Below are positions 27,673 to 38,500 of a stretch of 64,000 nt of DNA, in pieces. Both the position numbers and the translations under genes were made by a program. Every line of letters starts with the position of its first letter. The stretch's first letter is position 1. The notes below the pieces were generated by a model. The model had not been told where the DNA came from, made no database searches, and saw only the letters and a program-made list of their open reading frames with translations. This stretch comes from Prevotella corporis DSM 18810 = JCM 8529 (GTDB lineage Bacteria > Bacteroidota > Bacteroidia > Bacteroidales > Bacteroidaceae), in assembly GCF_000430525.1 (NCBI RefSeq), contig NZ_AUME01000001.1, positions 1 to 64,000 of the forward strand, in the 5' to 3' direction.

Positions 27673-27680
27673 TACCTTTG
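27673..27680 (+). promoter_or_regulatory. -7 box for tig
   Basis: TACCTTTG fits the consensus; the nearest TTG (27654-27656) is 16 bp upstream, shorter than usual. The leader is about 85 nt. Confidence 0.5.
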
Positions 27681-27768
27681 CGCCTCAAAGTCGTTAAGGA
27701 GTTTCACTGAAAGTGGAAGCCGAACATTATGGACAAAATATAAAACAAACATACATAAAACTTCAGAG

Positions 27769-29145
27769 ATGAAAATTTCATTTGAAAATCCAGACAAAGT
27801 CAATGGCCTTATGACCTTGACAGTCGAAGAAGCAGACTATAAGGAAGATGTTGAGAAGACACTGAAAGACTATCGCAAACGTGCCAACATTCCAGGTTTC
27901 AGACCAGGTCAGGTGCCAATGGGAATGATTAAGCGTCAGGTTGGGCCACAGGTCAAGATGGATGCCATCAACAAACTCTTAGGCGAAAATCTTCAGAAAT
28001 ATATCACCGACAACAAGATACAGATGCTCGGTCAGCCAATGTCTGCTGAAGGGCAGGAAGCTGTTGACTTGGAGAAGCCCGCTCCTTACACTTTCAAGTT
28101 CGATATCGCTGTCGCACCAGAATTCAAGGTTGAATTGACAGAGAAGGATACAATTGAATATTACGAAATCAAGGTTGATGACAAACTCATCGACCAGCAG
28201 GTGGAGATGTTCGCAAGTCGCGCAGGCCACTACGACAAGGTGGAGGAATATGATGGCGACAAGCGTGATATGCTTAAGGGTGACCTTCGTGAGCTTGATG
28301 AAAACGGCAACACACTTGAGGGTGGCGTGACTGTTGAGGCTGCCGTTTTGATGCCACAGTACATCAAGGTGGAAGATCAGAAGAAGCTCTTCGATGGAGC
28401 AAAACTCGGCGATATTATCACATTCAACCCACGCAAGGCATACCCAGACAACGATGCGGAGGTAGCGTCTTTGCTGAAGATCGACAGTGCAGAGGTGGCA
28501 AACCACACTGGCGACTTCTCTTATCAGATAACAGAAATCTCGCGTTTCGTGAATGCAGAGAACAATAAAGAACTCTGGGACAATGTGTATGGTAAGGAGG
28601 CTGACATCAAAGATGAGAAACAATTCCGCGAAACCATAGCTACTGGCCTGAAAGGACAGCTTGAGGGCGACTCAGACTATAAGTTCGTTCAGGATGTCCG
28701 TGCTTACGCAGAGAAGAAAGTGGGAAAACTCCAGTTCCCAGATGCCATCTTGAAGCGAATCATGTTGGCCAATAATCAGGACAAGGGACAGGAGTTTGTT
28801 GACAAGAACTACGACATGAGCGTCAAGGAGCTGAAATGGCATCTTATCAAGGAGCAGCTGGCAGTGGCAAACGGTGTGAAAGTCGAGGATGCTGACGTAC
28901 GTGAGAGCGCCATTCAGATGGCTCGTGTACAGTTCGCCCAGTATGGTATGAACAATGTTCCTGACGAATACCTGAAGAATTACGCAGACGAGGTGTTGAA
29001 AAAGCGCGAGAATATCGACCAATTCGTTGAGGCTGCGCTTGACCGTAAGCTATCTGCTACCTTGAAGAAGGTCGTGAAGCTGAAGAAAAAGAAGGTGACT
29101 CTCGATGAGTTCAATAAGCTCGCAGCTCCGGCAGAAAATGCATAA
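27769..29145 (+). CDS. tig: Trigger factor chaperone
   Basis: 458 aa. Ribosome-associated chaperone for nascent chains. The N-terminal ribosome-binding domain has the loop RANIPGFRPGQVPMGMIKR (about 38-56), close to the GFRPGKVP signature. The central region (about 150-250) corresponds to the FKBP-like domain but is poorly conserved, as is usual in Bacteroidota. A long helical C-terminal arm region and a Lys-rich stretch (VVKLKKKKVT) close it. It precedes clpP-clpX, the classical tig-clpP-clpX order, but with its own terminator at 29174-29243. Confidence 0.93.
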   Translation: MKISFENPDKVNGLMTLTVEEADYKEDVEKTLKDYRKRANIPGFRPGQVPMGMIKRQVGPQVKMDAINKLLGENLQKYITDNKIQMLGQPMSAEGQEAVDLEKPAPYTFKFDIAVAPEFKVELTEKDTIEYYEIKVDDKLIDQQVEMFASRAGHYDKVEEYDGDKRDMLKGDLRELDENGNTLEGGVTVEAAVLMPQYIKVEDQKKLFDGAKLGDIITFNPRKAYPDNDAEVASLLKIDSAEVANHTGDFSYQITEISRFVNAENNKELWDNVYGKEADIKDEKQFRETIATGLKGQLEGDSDYKFVQDVRAYAEKKVGKLQFPDAILKRIMLANNQDKGQEFVDKNYDMSVKELKWHLIKEQLAVANGVKVEDADVRESAIQMARVQFAQYGMNNVPDEYLKNYADEVLKKRENIDQFVEAALDRKLSATLKKVVKLKKKKVTLDEFNKLAAPAENA

Positions 29146-29173
29146 GTAAAGATTTCTTTACTATTACATAAGG

Positions 29174-29243
29174 AAGAGGTTGGATTTTTACCCGCATTCT
29201 CTTGAGAAACGAAATGCGAAGGGTAAGAATTCAACCTCTTTTC
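29174..29243 (+). terminator. Terminator of tig
   Basis: AAGAGGTTG (29174-29182) and CAACCTCTT (29232-29240) form the base of a long hairpin that also pairs TTACCC with GGGTAA, followed by TTC. Confidence 0.65.
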
Positions 29244-29307
29244 AATGATGTACGGAGATGTAAATTATGAATTCTCATCATCGAAGAGAAAAAAAGTTTC
29301 CATTTTG

Positions 29308-29339
29308 TTGATAGTTTCTCTTTTTTTTGATTATCTTTG
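29308..29339 (+). promoter_or_regulatory. Promoter of clpP-clpX
   Basis: TTG (29308-29310), 21-bp spacer, TATCTTTG (29332-29339). The leader to ATG 29458 is about 113 nt. Confidence 0.7.
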
Positions 29340-29457
29340 TGTTATAATACATAGAAGCCTATTGTTCAGAACGGCATAATCTTTGTAAACAAGACAAATA
29401 TAATAAGGAGGCGAAGGCTTCTGTTTTATCTAATTTTTATTTAACGAAAGAAAACTA

Positions 29458-30138
29458 ATGAATGACTTTAGAAAGTTTGCTACCAAGCATTTGGGGATGA
29501 ATGGGATGGCGCTTGACGACGTGCTGAGCGTGCAGCAGCAATACTTGAACCCATATATTCTGGAGGAACGCCAGTTGAACGTGACGCAGATGGACGTGTT
29601 CTCGCGATTGATGATGGACCGTATCATCTTCCTTGGTACACAGATTGACGACTATACTGCCAACACTCTACAGGCGCAACTTTTGTATTTAGACTCCGTT
29701 GACCCAGGGAAGGACATTTCAATCTACATCAATTCCCCTGGCGGAAGTGTGACGGCAGGTCTTGGTATCTACGACACCATGCAGTTTATCTCCAGCGATG
29801 TGGCAACCATCTGTACGGGAATGGCCGCCTCTATGGCCGCTGTACTGTTGGTTTCAGGACAGGAGGGCAAACGTTCAGCGCTCCCACACAGCCGGGTGAT
29901 GATTCATCAGCCGTTAGGTGGCGTGCAGGGACAGGCTTCCGACATAGAAATCGAGGCAAAGGAAATCCTGAAATTCAAGAAAGAACTTTATACAATCATC
30001 AGCCATCATTCACACCAGACGTACGAAAAGGTTTACAAAGACAGTGACCGCAACTACTGGATGGATGCCGAAGAGGCGAAAGCATACGGAATGATCGATG
30101 CTGTATTAAAAAGAAAGCAAGACGATGCCTCAAAATAA
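29458..30138 (+). CDS. clpP: ATP-dependent Clp protease proteolytic subunit
   Basis: 226 aa. Self-compartmentalising serine protease. Catalytic Ser125 in [10 protein letters not shown] and His150 in HSRVMIHQP are visible; the Asp is likely in SDRNYW near 197. [20 protein letters not shown] is the conserved ClpP block. Slightly longer N-terminus than E. coli ClpP, with the usual propeptide-like segment. Overlaps clpX by 14 bp, so the two are translationally coupled. Confidence 0.96.
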   Translation: MNDFRKFATKHLGMNGMALDDVLSVQQQYLNPYILEERQLNVTQMDVFSRLMMDRIIFLGTQIDDYTANTLQAQLLYLDSVDPGKDISIYINSPGGSVTAGLGIYDTMQFISSDVATICTGMAASMAAVLLVSGQEGKRSALPHSRVMIHQPLGGVQGQASDIEIEAKEILKFKKELYTIISHHSHQTYEKVYKDSDRNYWMDAEEAKAYGMIDAVLKRKQDDASK

Positions 30139-31360
30139 ATGTAGCTTTTGTGGTAGGAGCGAAAAGGATGTAAATCTCCTGATAACAGGCTTGAATGGTT
30201 ATATCTGCGATGACTGCGCCCAACAGGCCTACAATATTGTGATGCAGGCGGGGATTCTGGCTGGTAAAAAGCCTGAGTCGAGCGGCAATTTCAAGTTGAA
30301 GAAGGTGCCGAAGCCCAAGGAAATCAAGGAGTATCTCGACGAATACATCATCGGACAGGACGAGGCGAAACGCTATCTCGCGGTATCGGTTTATAATCAC
30401 TACAAGAGGTTGCAGCAACCGAAGCAAGATGACGGAGTGGAAATTGAGAAAAGCAACATCATTATGGTAGGTTCCACAGGCACGGGAAAGACCCTTTTGG
30501 CCCGGACCATTGCCAAATTGCTGCAAGTTCCATTTACCATTGTTGACGCAACCGTATTCACGGAGGCCGGTTATGTAGGCGAAGACGTGGAAAGCATCCT
30601 CTCCCGTCTCCTGCAGGTGGCCGATTACGATGTGGAAGCTGCAGAACGCGGCATCGTCTTTATCGATGAGATAGACAAGATAGCCCGAAAGAGCGACAAT
30701 CCCAGCATAACGCGTGACGTTAGTGGAGAAGGCGTTCAACAAGGCTTGTTGAAGCTGCTCGAAGGCACAATGGTCAACGTGCCACCCAAGGGCGGCCGCA
30801 AACATCCGGACCAGGATTACATCCACGTTGATACCAAAAATATCTTGTTTATTTGTGGAGGGGCTTTCGATGGCATAGAGCGCAAGATCGCCCAGCGATT
30901 AAACACCCACGTTGTCGGGTATAACTCGGTGCAGAACGTGGCCAAAATAGACAAGAACGACCTGATGAAATACGTGCTTCCTCAAGATTTGAAGTCGTTT
31001 GGTCTGATACCAGAAATCATCGGTCGTCTTCCAGTGCTCACCTATCTGAATCCGTTGGACCGTGCGGCCTTGAGAAAGATACTTGTCGAACCTAAGAACT
31101 CCATTGTCAAGCAATATGTGAAGCTCTTTGAAATGGATGGAATCGCCCTTACCTTCACCGATGAGGCACTGGATTACATCGTTGATAAGGCAGTTGAATA
31201 CAAACTTGGTGCTCGCGGACTGCGTTCTATCGTCGAGGCGGTAATGATAGACACCATGTTTGACATGCCTTCACGCAGAATAAAGAAGTACGAGGTGACG
31301 GCTGATTATGCTCGGCAGCAGCTTGACAAAGCTCACCTTCAGAAACTCGATACTGCCTGA
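30125..31360 (+). CDS. clpX: Clp protease ATP-binding subunit ClpX
   Basis: 411 aa. AAA+ unfoldase that delivers substrates to ClpP. An N-terminal C4 zinc domain (Cys6, Cys9, Cys28, Cys31), Walker A GSTGTGKT (116-123) and the Walker B region [11 protein letters not shown] are present. The [19 protein letters not shown] region and the Arg-rich C-terminal small domain (ARGLRSIVE) follow. The ATG lies inside the clpP 3' end in another frame. Confidence 0.96.
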   Translation: MPQNKCSFCGRSEKDVNLLITGLNGYICDDCAQQAYNIVMQAGILAGKKPESSGNFKLKKVPKPKEIKEYLDEYIIGQDEAKRYLAVSVYNHYKRLQQPKQDDGVEIEKSNIIMVGSTGTGKTLLARTIAKLLQVPFTIVDATVFTEAGYVGEDVESILSRLLQVADYDVEAAERGIVFIDEIDKIARKSDNPSITRDVSGEGVQQGLLKLLEGTMVNVPPKGGRKHPDQDYIHVDTKNILFICGGAFDGIERKIAQRLNTHVVGYNSVQNVAKIDKNDLMKYVLPQDLKSFGLIPEIIGRLPVLTYLNPLDRAALRKILVEPKNSIVKQYVKLFEMDGIALTFTDEALDYIVDKAVEYKLGARGLRSIVEAVMIDTMFDMPSRRIKKYEVTADYARQQLDKAHLQKLDTA

Positions 31361-31459
31361 CTCTCAAACCACAAGCATCCGTAGGCTGAAAGGCCGACGG
31401 TTGCAGTGGATAAATCCTAAAAATACCATACAGAAGACTGGAATACACAAACTATTAAC

Positions 31460-33643
31460 ATGACGAAGACGGTTAATCTGACAGAAAAACTTAAGCATTA
31501 TTTCGGCTTTGACAAATTCAAGGGCGAACAGGAGGCCATTATCCGTAACGTGCTTGAAGGTAATGACACCTTTGTGTTGATGCCGACAGGTGGTGGAAAG
31601 AGTCTTTGTTACCAACTTCCATCGCTCATCATGGATGGGACAGCCATTGTTATCTCGCCTTTGATAGCACTGATGAAGAATCAAGTAGATGTCATCAATG
31701 GTATCAGCGAGAATGATGGAGTGGCTCATTACCTGAATTCCTCACTGAAAAGGGGGGAAATTGATAAAGTGAAGGCCGACATCACTTCAGGCAAGACCAA
31801 ACTCTTGTACGTTGCTCCCGAATCGTTGAACAAGGAGGAGAGTGTGGAATTCTTCAAATCTGTCAAGATTAGCTTCTATGCCATCGATGAGGCCCATTGT
31901 ATTTCGGAATGGGGACACGACTTCCGTCCCGAATACCGAAAGATACGAATAGCCATCGACCAGATAGGAAAAGCCCCCATCATCGCATTGACGGCTACTG
32001 CCACAGACAAGGTGCGTACGGACATCATCAAAAGCCTGGACATTGAGGATTGTACTGAATTCAAAAGCTCCTTTAACCGTCCAAATCTCTATTATGAGGT
32101 AAGGGCGAAAAAGAACGAGGACGACACGAACAAACAGATTATCAAGTTCATCAGGCAACATTCCGGCAAGAGTGGAATCATCTACTGTTTGTCGCGAAAG
32201 AAGGTCGAAGAACTTGCGGCTGTGCTGTTGGCCAACGACATTAAGGCAGCGCCTTACCATGCTGGACTCGACTCAGAGACACGCTCTAAGACGCAGGATG
32301 ATTTCCTCATGGAAGAAATCGATGTTATCGTGGCAACGATAGCCTTTGGAATGGGAATCGACAAGCCCGACGTGCGCTTCGTCATCCATTACGACATCCC
32401 TAAGAGTCTTGAGGGTTACTATCAGGAGACTGGTCGTGCGGGAAGAGACGGCGAGGAGGGTATCTGTATCGTATTCTACTCGAAGAACGACCTGTTGAAA
32501 CTTGAGAAATTCATGGAGGGAAAGCCCGTAGCCGAGCAGGACATAGGCCGTCAGCTTCTGCAGGAGACAGAGGCTTACGCCGAATCCTCCGTCTGCCGCC
32601 GCAAACTACTCCTGCATTATTTTGGTGAAGACTACCCGAAGGATAATTGCGAGATGTGCGACAACTGCTTGCATCCGAAGAAAAAGATTGAGGGCGAGAA
32701 ACCTCTGTTGATTGTCTTGCAAGCTGTGAAGGCGCTGAAGGAGAATTTCAGGCAGGAGTATGTCATCGATTTCGTGAAAGGACGCGGAACCGACGACCTC
32801 AAAGAACACAAGCACGACGAACTGGAAGAGTTCGGTTCGGGCGAAGACGAGGATCCGAAGATATGGAATCCGGTAGTGAGACAAGCTCTGCTGGAAGGCT
32901 TCCTGAAAAAGGACGTTGAAAACTACGGAATTCTGAAACTGACTTCAGCCGGAAAGCGGTTCATGAAAAAACCAACGTCATTCATGATTGTCATGGATGC
33001 GGAGTTCAAATCGGAGGAGGAAGAAGAGGATATCATAGGCGGAACGGCCGTTCTCGACCCTGAACTCTTTGCCATGCTGAAAGATTTGCGCAAGAACATG
33101 GCGCGCAAACAAGACATTCCGCCTTATGTAATTTTCCAAGACCCGTCGTTAGAGCAAATGTCGATGATGTACCCCATCACCGAACAGGAGTTGCTGAACA
33201 TCCAAGGTGTGGGCGCAGGCAAGGCAAAGCGCTACGGAGCTGAGTTTTGTAAACTCATTAAGAAGTATTGCGAGGAAAAAGGCATCGAGCGTCCGGAGGA
33301 GTTGAGGGTGCGAACGGTGGCCAAGAAGTCCATGAAGAAGGTGAAAATCATACAAGGCATTGACCGCAAGTTGCCACTTGACGATATTGCGATAGCAGAA
33401 GGCATGGAATTTGAGGAGTTGCTGTCTGCAATCGAGGAGATTGTCTATAGTGGCACAAAGTTGAACATCGACTATTTCCTCGAAGATGTCTATGACGAGG
33501 ATAAGATTGATGACATCTACGACTATTTCATGAACAGCAAGACCGATAGCCTCGACGAAGCCATCAGGGAACTGGAGGACGACTATACTGAAGAGGAGAT
33601 ACGGCTGGTGCGCATCAAATTCATTTCGGAGATGGCGAACTAA
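31460..33643 (+). CDS. recQ: ATP-dependent DNA helicase RecQ
   Basis: 727 aa. SF2 helicase: Walker A MPTGGGKS (41-48), DEAH box (143-146), motif VI region GYYQETGRAGRDG. A zinc-binding RecQ-Ct region holds CRRKLLLHYFGE...CEMCDNC. A winged-helix (RQC) region and a C-terminal HRDC-like segment (LLNIQGVGAGKAKRYGAEF) follow, then a further acidic helical extension of ~130 residues, usual for Bacteroidota RecQ. Probably read together with clpPX (99-bp gap) or separately. Terminator at 33667-33712. Confidence 0.94.
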   Translation: MTKTVNLTEKLKHYFGFDKFKGEQEAIIRNVLEGNDTFVLMPTGGGKSLCYQLPSLIMDGTAIVISPLIALMKNQVDVINGISENDGVAHYLNSSLKRGEIDKVKADITSGKTKLLYVAPESLNKEESVEFFKSVKISFYAIDEAHCISEWGHDFRPEYRKIRIAIDQIGKAPIIALTATATDKVRTDIIKSLDIEDCTEFKSSFNRPNLYYEVRAKKNEDDTNKQIIKFIRQHSGKSGIIYCLSRKKVEELAAVLLANDIKAAPYHAGLDSETRSKTQDDFLMEEIDVIVATIAFGMGIDKPDVRFVIHYDIPKSLEGYYQETGRAGRDGEEGICIVFYSKNDLLKLEKFMEGKPVAEQDIGRQLLQETEAYAESSVCRRKLLLHYFGEDYPKDNCEMCDNCLHPKKKIEGEKPLLIVLQAVKALKENFRQEYVIDFVKGRGTDDLKEHKHDELEEFGSGEDEDPKIWNPVVRQALLEGFLKKDVENYGILKLTSAGKRFMKKPTSFMIVMDAEFKSEEEEEDIIGGTAVLDPELFAMLKDLRKNMARKQDIPPYVIFQDPSLEQMSMMYPITEQELLNIQGVGAGKAKRYGAEFCKLIKKYCEEKGIERPEELRVRTVAKKSMKKVKIIQGIDRKLPLDDIAIAEGMEFEELLSAIEEIVYSGTKLNIDYFLEDVYDEDKIDDIYDYFMNSKTDSLDEAIRELEDDYTEEEIRLVRIKFISEMAN

Positions 33644-33666
33644 ATTGGAATGCCGTTAAATTGAAA

Positions 33667-33712
33667 TAAAAAACGGCTGATGCACGGCGATGTGGCAACA
33701 GTCGTTTTTTTT
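33667..33712 (+). terminator. Terminator of recQ
   Basis: AAAAAACGGCTG pairs with CAG-T-CGTTTTTT (33699-33710) around a long loop, followed by T-rich sequence. Confidence 0.55.
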
Positions 33713-33737
33713 GTGTCAAGTCAGCGAATGCAATCTC

Positions 33738-33794
33738 ATTGGTGACCTATTGAGAGACGAAAGGTCACCTTCCACACGGTAAAAGGTGATCTTT
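33738..33794. repeat. 22-bp-period palindromic array D (3 units)
   Basis: ATTGGTGACCTAT, AAAGGTCACCTTC and AAAGGTGATCTTT are centred at 33744, 33766 and 33788. It lies in the 402-bp gap between recQ and guaB, which otherwise holds only the recQ terminator and the guaB promoter. Confidence 0.85.
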
Positions 33795-34012
33795 TGAAAG
33801 GCGGTTGTTATAGTGTTGGTTTACAGGATGTTGCAAGACTGTTGCCGAACATTGGCTTTCCCCCCATTTTTTAGTTGTTCAGATCAATCATCACAAGTGA
33901 ACAGACGGTCAGTATTCGCTTGTTTCAGAGCAATACAGACCTACGGAGTTAAATACCTTTAATTAAGGTGTAGAAATTCAGTAAAATAGCGGCGGATGTG
34001 ATTTATTATTGT

Positions 34013-34020
34013 TAATTTTG
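34013..34020 (+). promoter_or_regulatory. -7 box for guaB
   Basis: TAATTTTG; no -33 at the right spacing. The leader is about 22 nt. Confidence 0.5.
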
Positions 34021-34030
34021 CACGCAATAA

Positions 34031-35530
<1,500 letters not shown>

Positions 35531-35623
35531 TCGGTGGAAGAGGTGTATCGGAAGAATGCGGAAAAATTCTATACGATTAATATTAAAATCCCTTATAGAA
35601 GGGAATAATAAAGAGAAATCTTA

Positions 35624-37051
35624 ATGATGAGACTAAAGGCACTATTTGCAGCTCTCATGCTGTTCAGTACATGGGGTTGGGCACAGAACGACCCGGCGAT
35701 AATGACCATCAACGGCCAGCCTGTCAGCCGTTCGGAATTTGAGTATTCCTATAATAAGAATAATGCTGATGGAGTGATTGACAAGAAGAGTGTCGAAGAA
35801 TACGTTGACTTGTTTGTCAACTATAAGTTGAAGGTTCAGGCGGCCTTGGATGCCAAGCTCGATACGTTGAAATCTTTCAAGCAGGAGTTTCTCACTTACC
35901 GCAATCAGCAAATCCGTCCAGCGATGATTGACGATTCGGACGTGGAGGCCGAGGCTCAAAAAATCTATAGAGAAACAAAGCTGCGCTTCGACAGTAACGG
36001 TGGCTTGTTTCGATGTGCGCATATTCTGCTCTCGTTGAACCAGCGGGCTGGGAGTGCCGAGCAGGAGACGATTAAGAACCGTGCCGACTCTGTTTACAAT
36101 GCGATCATGAAAGGGGCGAGCTTTTCCGAAATGGCAAGAAAATATTCCGGAGACAAAGCTTCGGCTGTCAATGGTGGCAATCTGCCATTGCTTTCCAAAG
36201 GACAGACGGTAGCAGAGTTTGAGAATGCCTTGCTGCAGTTGAAGCCTGGTGAGGTGAGCCGTCCGGTTCTCTCACCTTTCGGCTATCACATTATCAAATT
36301 GATAGGCAAGGAAAGTCTTCAGCCATACGATTCGTTGAAGGCTGACATCCATCAGTTTATTGAAGTTCGCAACCTTCGTGAACAGATTATAGACCAAAAG
36401 CTGCAAGAACTTTCCTCCAAGGCTGGAGAAGGAATTACGCCCGAACAGTTGTTGGATCAGAAACTTGCAGAGATGGAGGCCAAGGACCCTGACTTGAAGA
36501 ACTTGGTCCGCGAATATCACGACGGGTTGCTGTTGTTTGAGATTAGCAACCGCACTGTCTGGGCGAAAGCAGCCAAGGATGAGGCTGGTTTGCAAGCCTT
36601 TTTCAAAAAGAATAAGAAGAATTACAAATGGGATAAGCCCCGTTTCAAGGGCATTGCTTACCATGTGAAGGACAAAGCCGACGTGAATGCGGTGAAGAAA
36701 AGCGTCAAAGGCCTGCCGTTTGACCAGTGGGCTGACAAGTTGCGTACAACTTTCAACAACGACAGCATCATTCGTATCCGCGTGGAAAAAGGCATCTTCA
36801 AGGAAGGCGACAACTCGTTGGTTGACCGCGAGGTGTTCAAGAAAAATGTGGAAGTTAAGCCCACAAAGGATTATCCTATTGATGCCGTTTTCGGTACGAA
36901 GCTGAAAGCTCCGAAGGAAATGAGTGATGTTCGCGGACTGGTCACCTCCGACTATCAGGAAGCATTGGAGAAGGAATGGGTGGCTGAGCTGAGGAAGAAA
37001 TATAATGTAGTGATCAATCGTGATGTGTTGGCTACGGTCAACAAGCATTGA
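35624..37051 (+). CDS. Periplasmic peptidyl-prolyl isomerase (parvulin, PpiC/SurA-like)
   Basis: 475 aa. Signal peptide MRLKALFAALMLFSTWGWAQ. A SurA-N-like helical region (EYVDLFVNYKLKVQAAL) is followed by a parvulin domain at about 125-230 (RCAHILLSLNQRAGS...SGDKASAVNGGNLPLLSKGQ...FGYHIIKLIG). The C-terminal half is a second, poorly conserved helical domain. Chaperone/isomerase for outer-membrane proteins. It lies 15 bp before the SurA-like gene; the two plus the OstA-like gene form one envelope-biogenesis operon. Confidence 0.88.
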   Translation: MMRLKALFAALMLFSTWGWAQNDPAIMTINGQPVSRSEFEYSYNKNNADGVIDKKSVEEYVDLFVNYKLKVQAALDAKLDTLKSFKQEFLTYRNQQIRPAMIDDSDVEAEAQKIYRETKLRFDSNGGLFRCAHILLSLNQRAGSAEQETIKNRADSVYNAIMKGASFSEMARKYSGDKASAVNGGNLPLLSKGQTVAEFENALLQLKPGEVSRPVLSPFGYHIIKLIGKESLQPYDSLKADIHQFIEVRNLREQIIDQKLQELSSKAGEGITPEQLLDQKLAEMEAKDPDLKNLVREYHDGLLLFEISNRTVWAKAAKDEAGLQAFFKKNKKNYKWDKPRFKGIAYHVKDKADVNAVKKSVKGLPFDQWADKLRTTFNNDSIIRIRVEKGIFKEGDNSLVDREVFKKNVEVKPTKDYPIDAVFGTKLKAPKEMSDVRGLVTSDYQEALEKEWVAELRKKYNVVINRDVLATVNKH

Positions 37052-37066
37052 TAAAATAAGATTCTT

Positions 37067-38500
37067 ATGAGAATTAAAAAGTATAGCATAGCACTTTTTC
37101 TGGCGGCCGTGGCCCTGTCTGTGACGGCGCTGCCATCCAGAATGGTTTCAGCTCTGTCGCCGATGGCACAGCAAGACACGCTCTTGTCCGAGGCAATCAA
37201 TCCTGCCAGTGTCGTTGACGAGGTGGTTTGGGTGGTAGGCGATGAGCCTATTCTTAAGTCAGAAGTTGAAATGATGCGTCTTCAAGGTGAGGCTGAGGGT
37301 GTGAAATGGAAGGGCGATCCAGAGTGTAAGATTCTTGAGCAGATCGCTGTTCAAAAATTGTTTCTCCATCAGGCAGCCCTCGACAGTATCAAGGTGACTG
37401 AAGGCGAGATTGCGCAAGGTGTTGACCAGCAGATTAATTATTGGATATCTTTGCCGCAGATTGGTTCCAAGGAGAAGCTGGAACAATATCAGCGAAAGAG
37501 CATTACACAAATTCGGCAAGACCTGCACGACGATTTTAAGAATCGTCAGTTGGTTCAGAGAATGCAAGAACAGTTAGTGAGCAATGTCAAGGTATCGCCG
37601 GCAGAAGTGCGTGAGTATTTCAACAAAATGCCACAGGACAGTATCCCCATGATACCCACAACCGTAGAGGTGGAGATTCTGACACAGAAGCCGAAGGTGG
37701 AGCAGGAAGAAGTCAACAGAATCAAGAACCAACTCCGCGACTATACCGACCGAGTTACAAAGGGTGAGACTTCGTTTGAGACGCTCGCACGCTTGTATTC
37801 AGAGGACCCAGGGTCGGCTCGTCAGGGAGGTGAGTTGGGCTACATGGGACGTGGTATGCTTGATCCTGCATTTGCCTCTGCTGCTTTCAATCTGACCGAT
37901 CCTAAGAAACTCTCAAAGGTTGTTGAGAGCGAGTTTGGATACCACATTATCCAGTTGATTGACCGTCGGGGTGATAAAATCAATTGCCGTCACATTTTGC
38001 TCAAACCCCATGTTTCGATGGCATCTATCGATGCCGCAAAGCAACGTCTCGACTCCATTTCCACGGATATTAAGAATGGAAAGTTCACCTTTGAGAATGC
38101 AACGGCTTATATATCTGATGACAAGGACACTCGGAACAATCACGGTCTGATGGTCAACTCGTCAGCCAATGCCCGTACGTCGCGTTTCGCAATGAAGGAC
38201 CTTCCTACAGAAATAGCACGTGTGGTTGAGAACTTGAAAGTAGATGAGATGTCGAAACCATTTGAGATGGTGGATGCAAAGGGTAAGACTGTTTGCGCCA
38301 TTGTAAAGCTCAAGAGCCGCATTAACGAGCATAGGGCAACGATAACGGAGGACTTCCAGGCAATGAAGGATATTGTGACGGCCAAGCGCCGACAGGAAAT
38401 TATTCATGAATGGGTGGTCAAGAAAGTCAAGGACACATATGTGAAAATGAACCCTCGCTACAGGAATTGTAATTTTGAATATGAAGGTTGGAATCGATGA
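37067..38500 (+). CDS. surA: SurA-like periplasmic chaperone/isomerase
   Basis: 477 aa. Signal peptide at the N-terminus (cleavage near the AQQD region, about residue 37). The SurA-N motif VDEVVWVVGDEPILKSEVE is characteristic. A first parvulin domain at about 200-310 (YSEDPGSARQGGELGYMGRG, FGYHIIQLI) and a second, degenerate one (NCRHILLKPHV...) at about 310-420. Guides beta-barrel proteins through the periplasm. Its stop overlaps the start of the OstA-like gene (ATGA at 38497-38500). Confidence 0.87.
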   Translation: MRIKKYSIALFLAAVALSVTALPSRMVSALSPMAQQDTLLSEAINPASVVDEVVWVVGDEPILKSEVEMMRLQGEAEGVKWKGDPECKILEQIAVQKLFLHQAALDSIKVTEGEIAQGVDQQINYWISLPQIGSKEKLEQYQRKSITQIRQDLHDDFKNRQLVQRMQEQLVSNVKVSPAEVREYFNKMPQDSIPMIPTTVEVEILTQKPKVEQEEVNRIKNQLRDYTDRVTKGETSFETLARLYSEDPGSARQGGELGYMGRGMLDPAFASAAFNLTDPKKLSKVVESEFGYHIIQLIDRRGDKINCRHILLKPHVSMASIDAAKQRLDSISTDIKNGKFTFENATAYISDDKDTRNNHGLMVNSSANARTSRFAMKDLPTEIARVVENLKVDEMSKPFEMVDAKGKTVCAIVKLKSRINEHRATITEDFQAMKDIVTAKRRQEIIHEWVVKKVKDTYVKMNPRYRNCNFEYEGWNR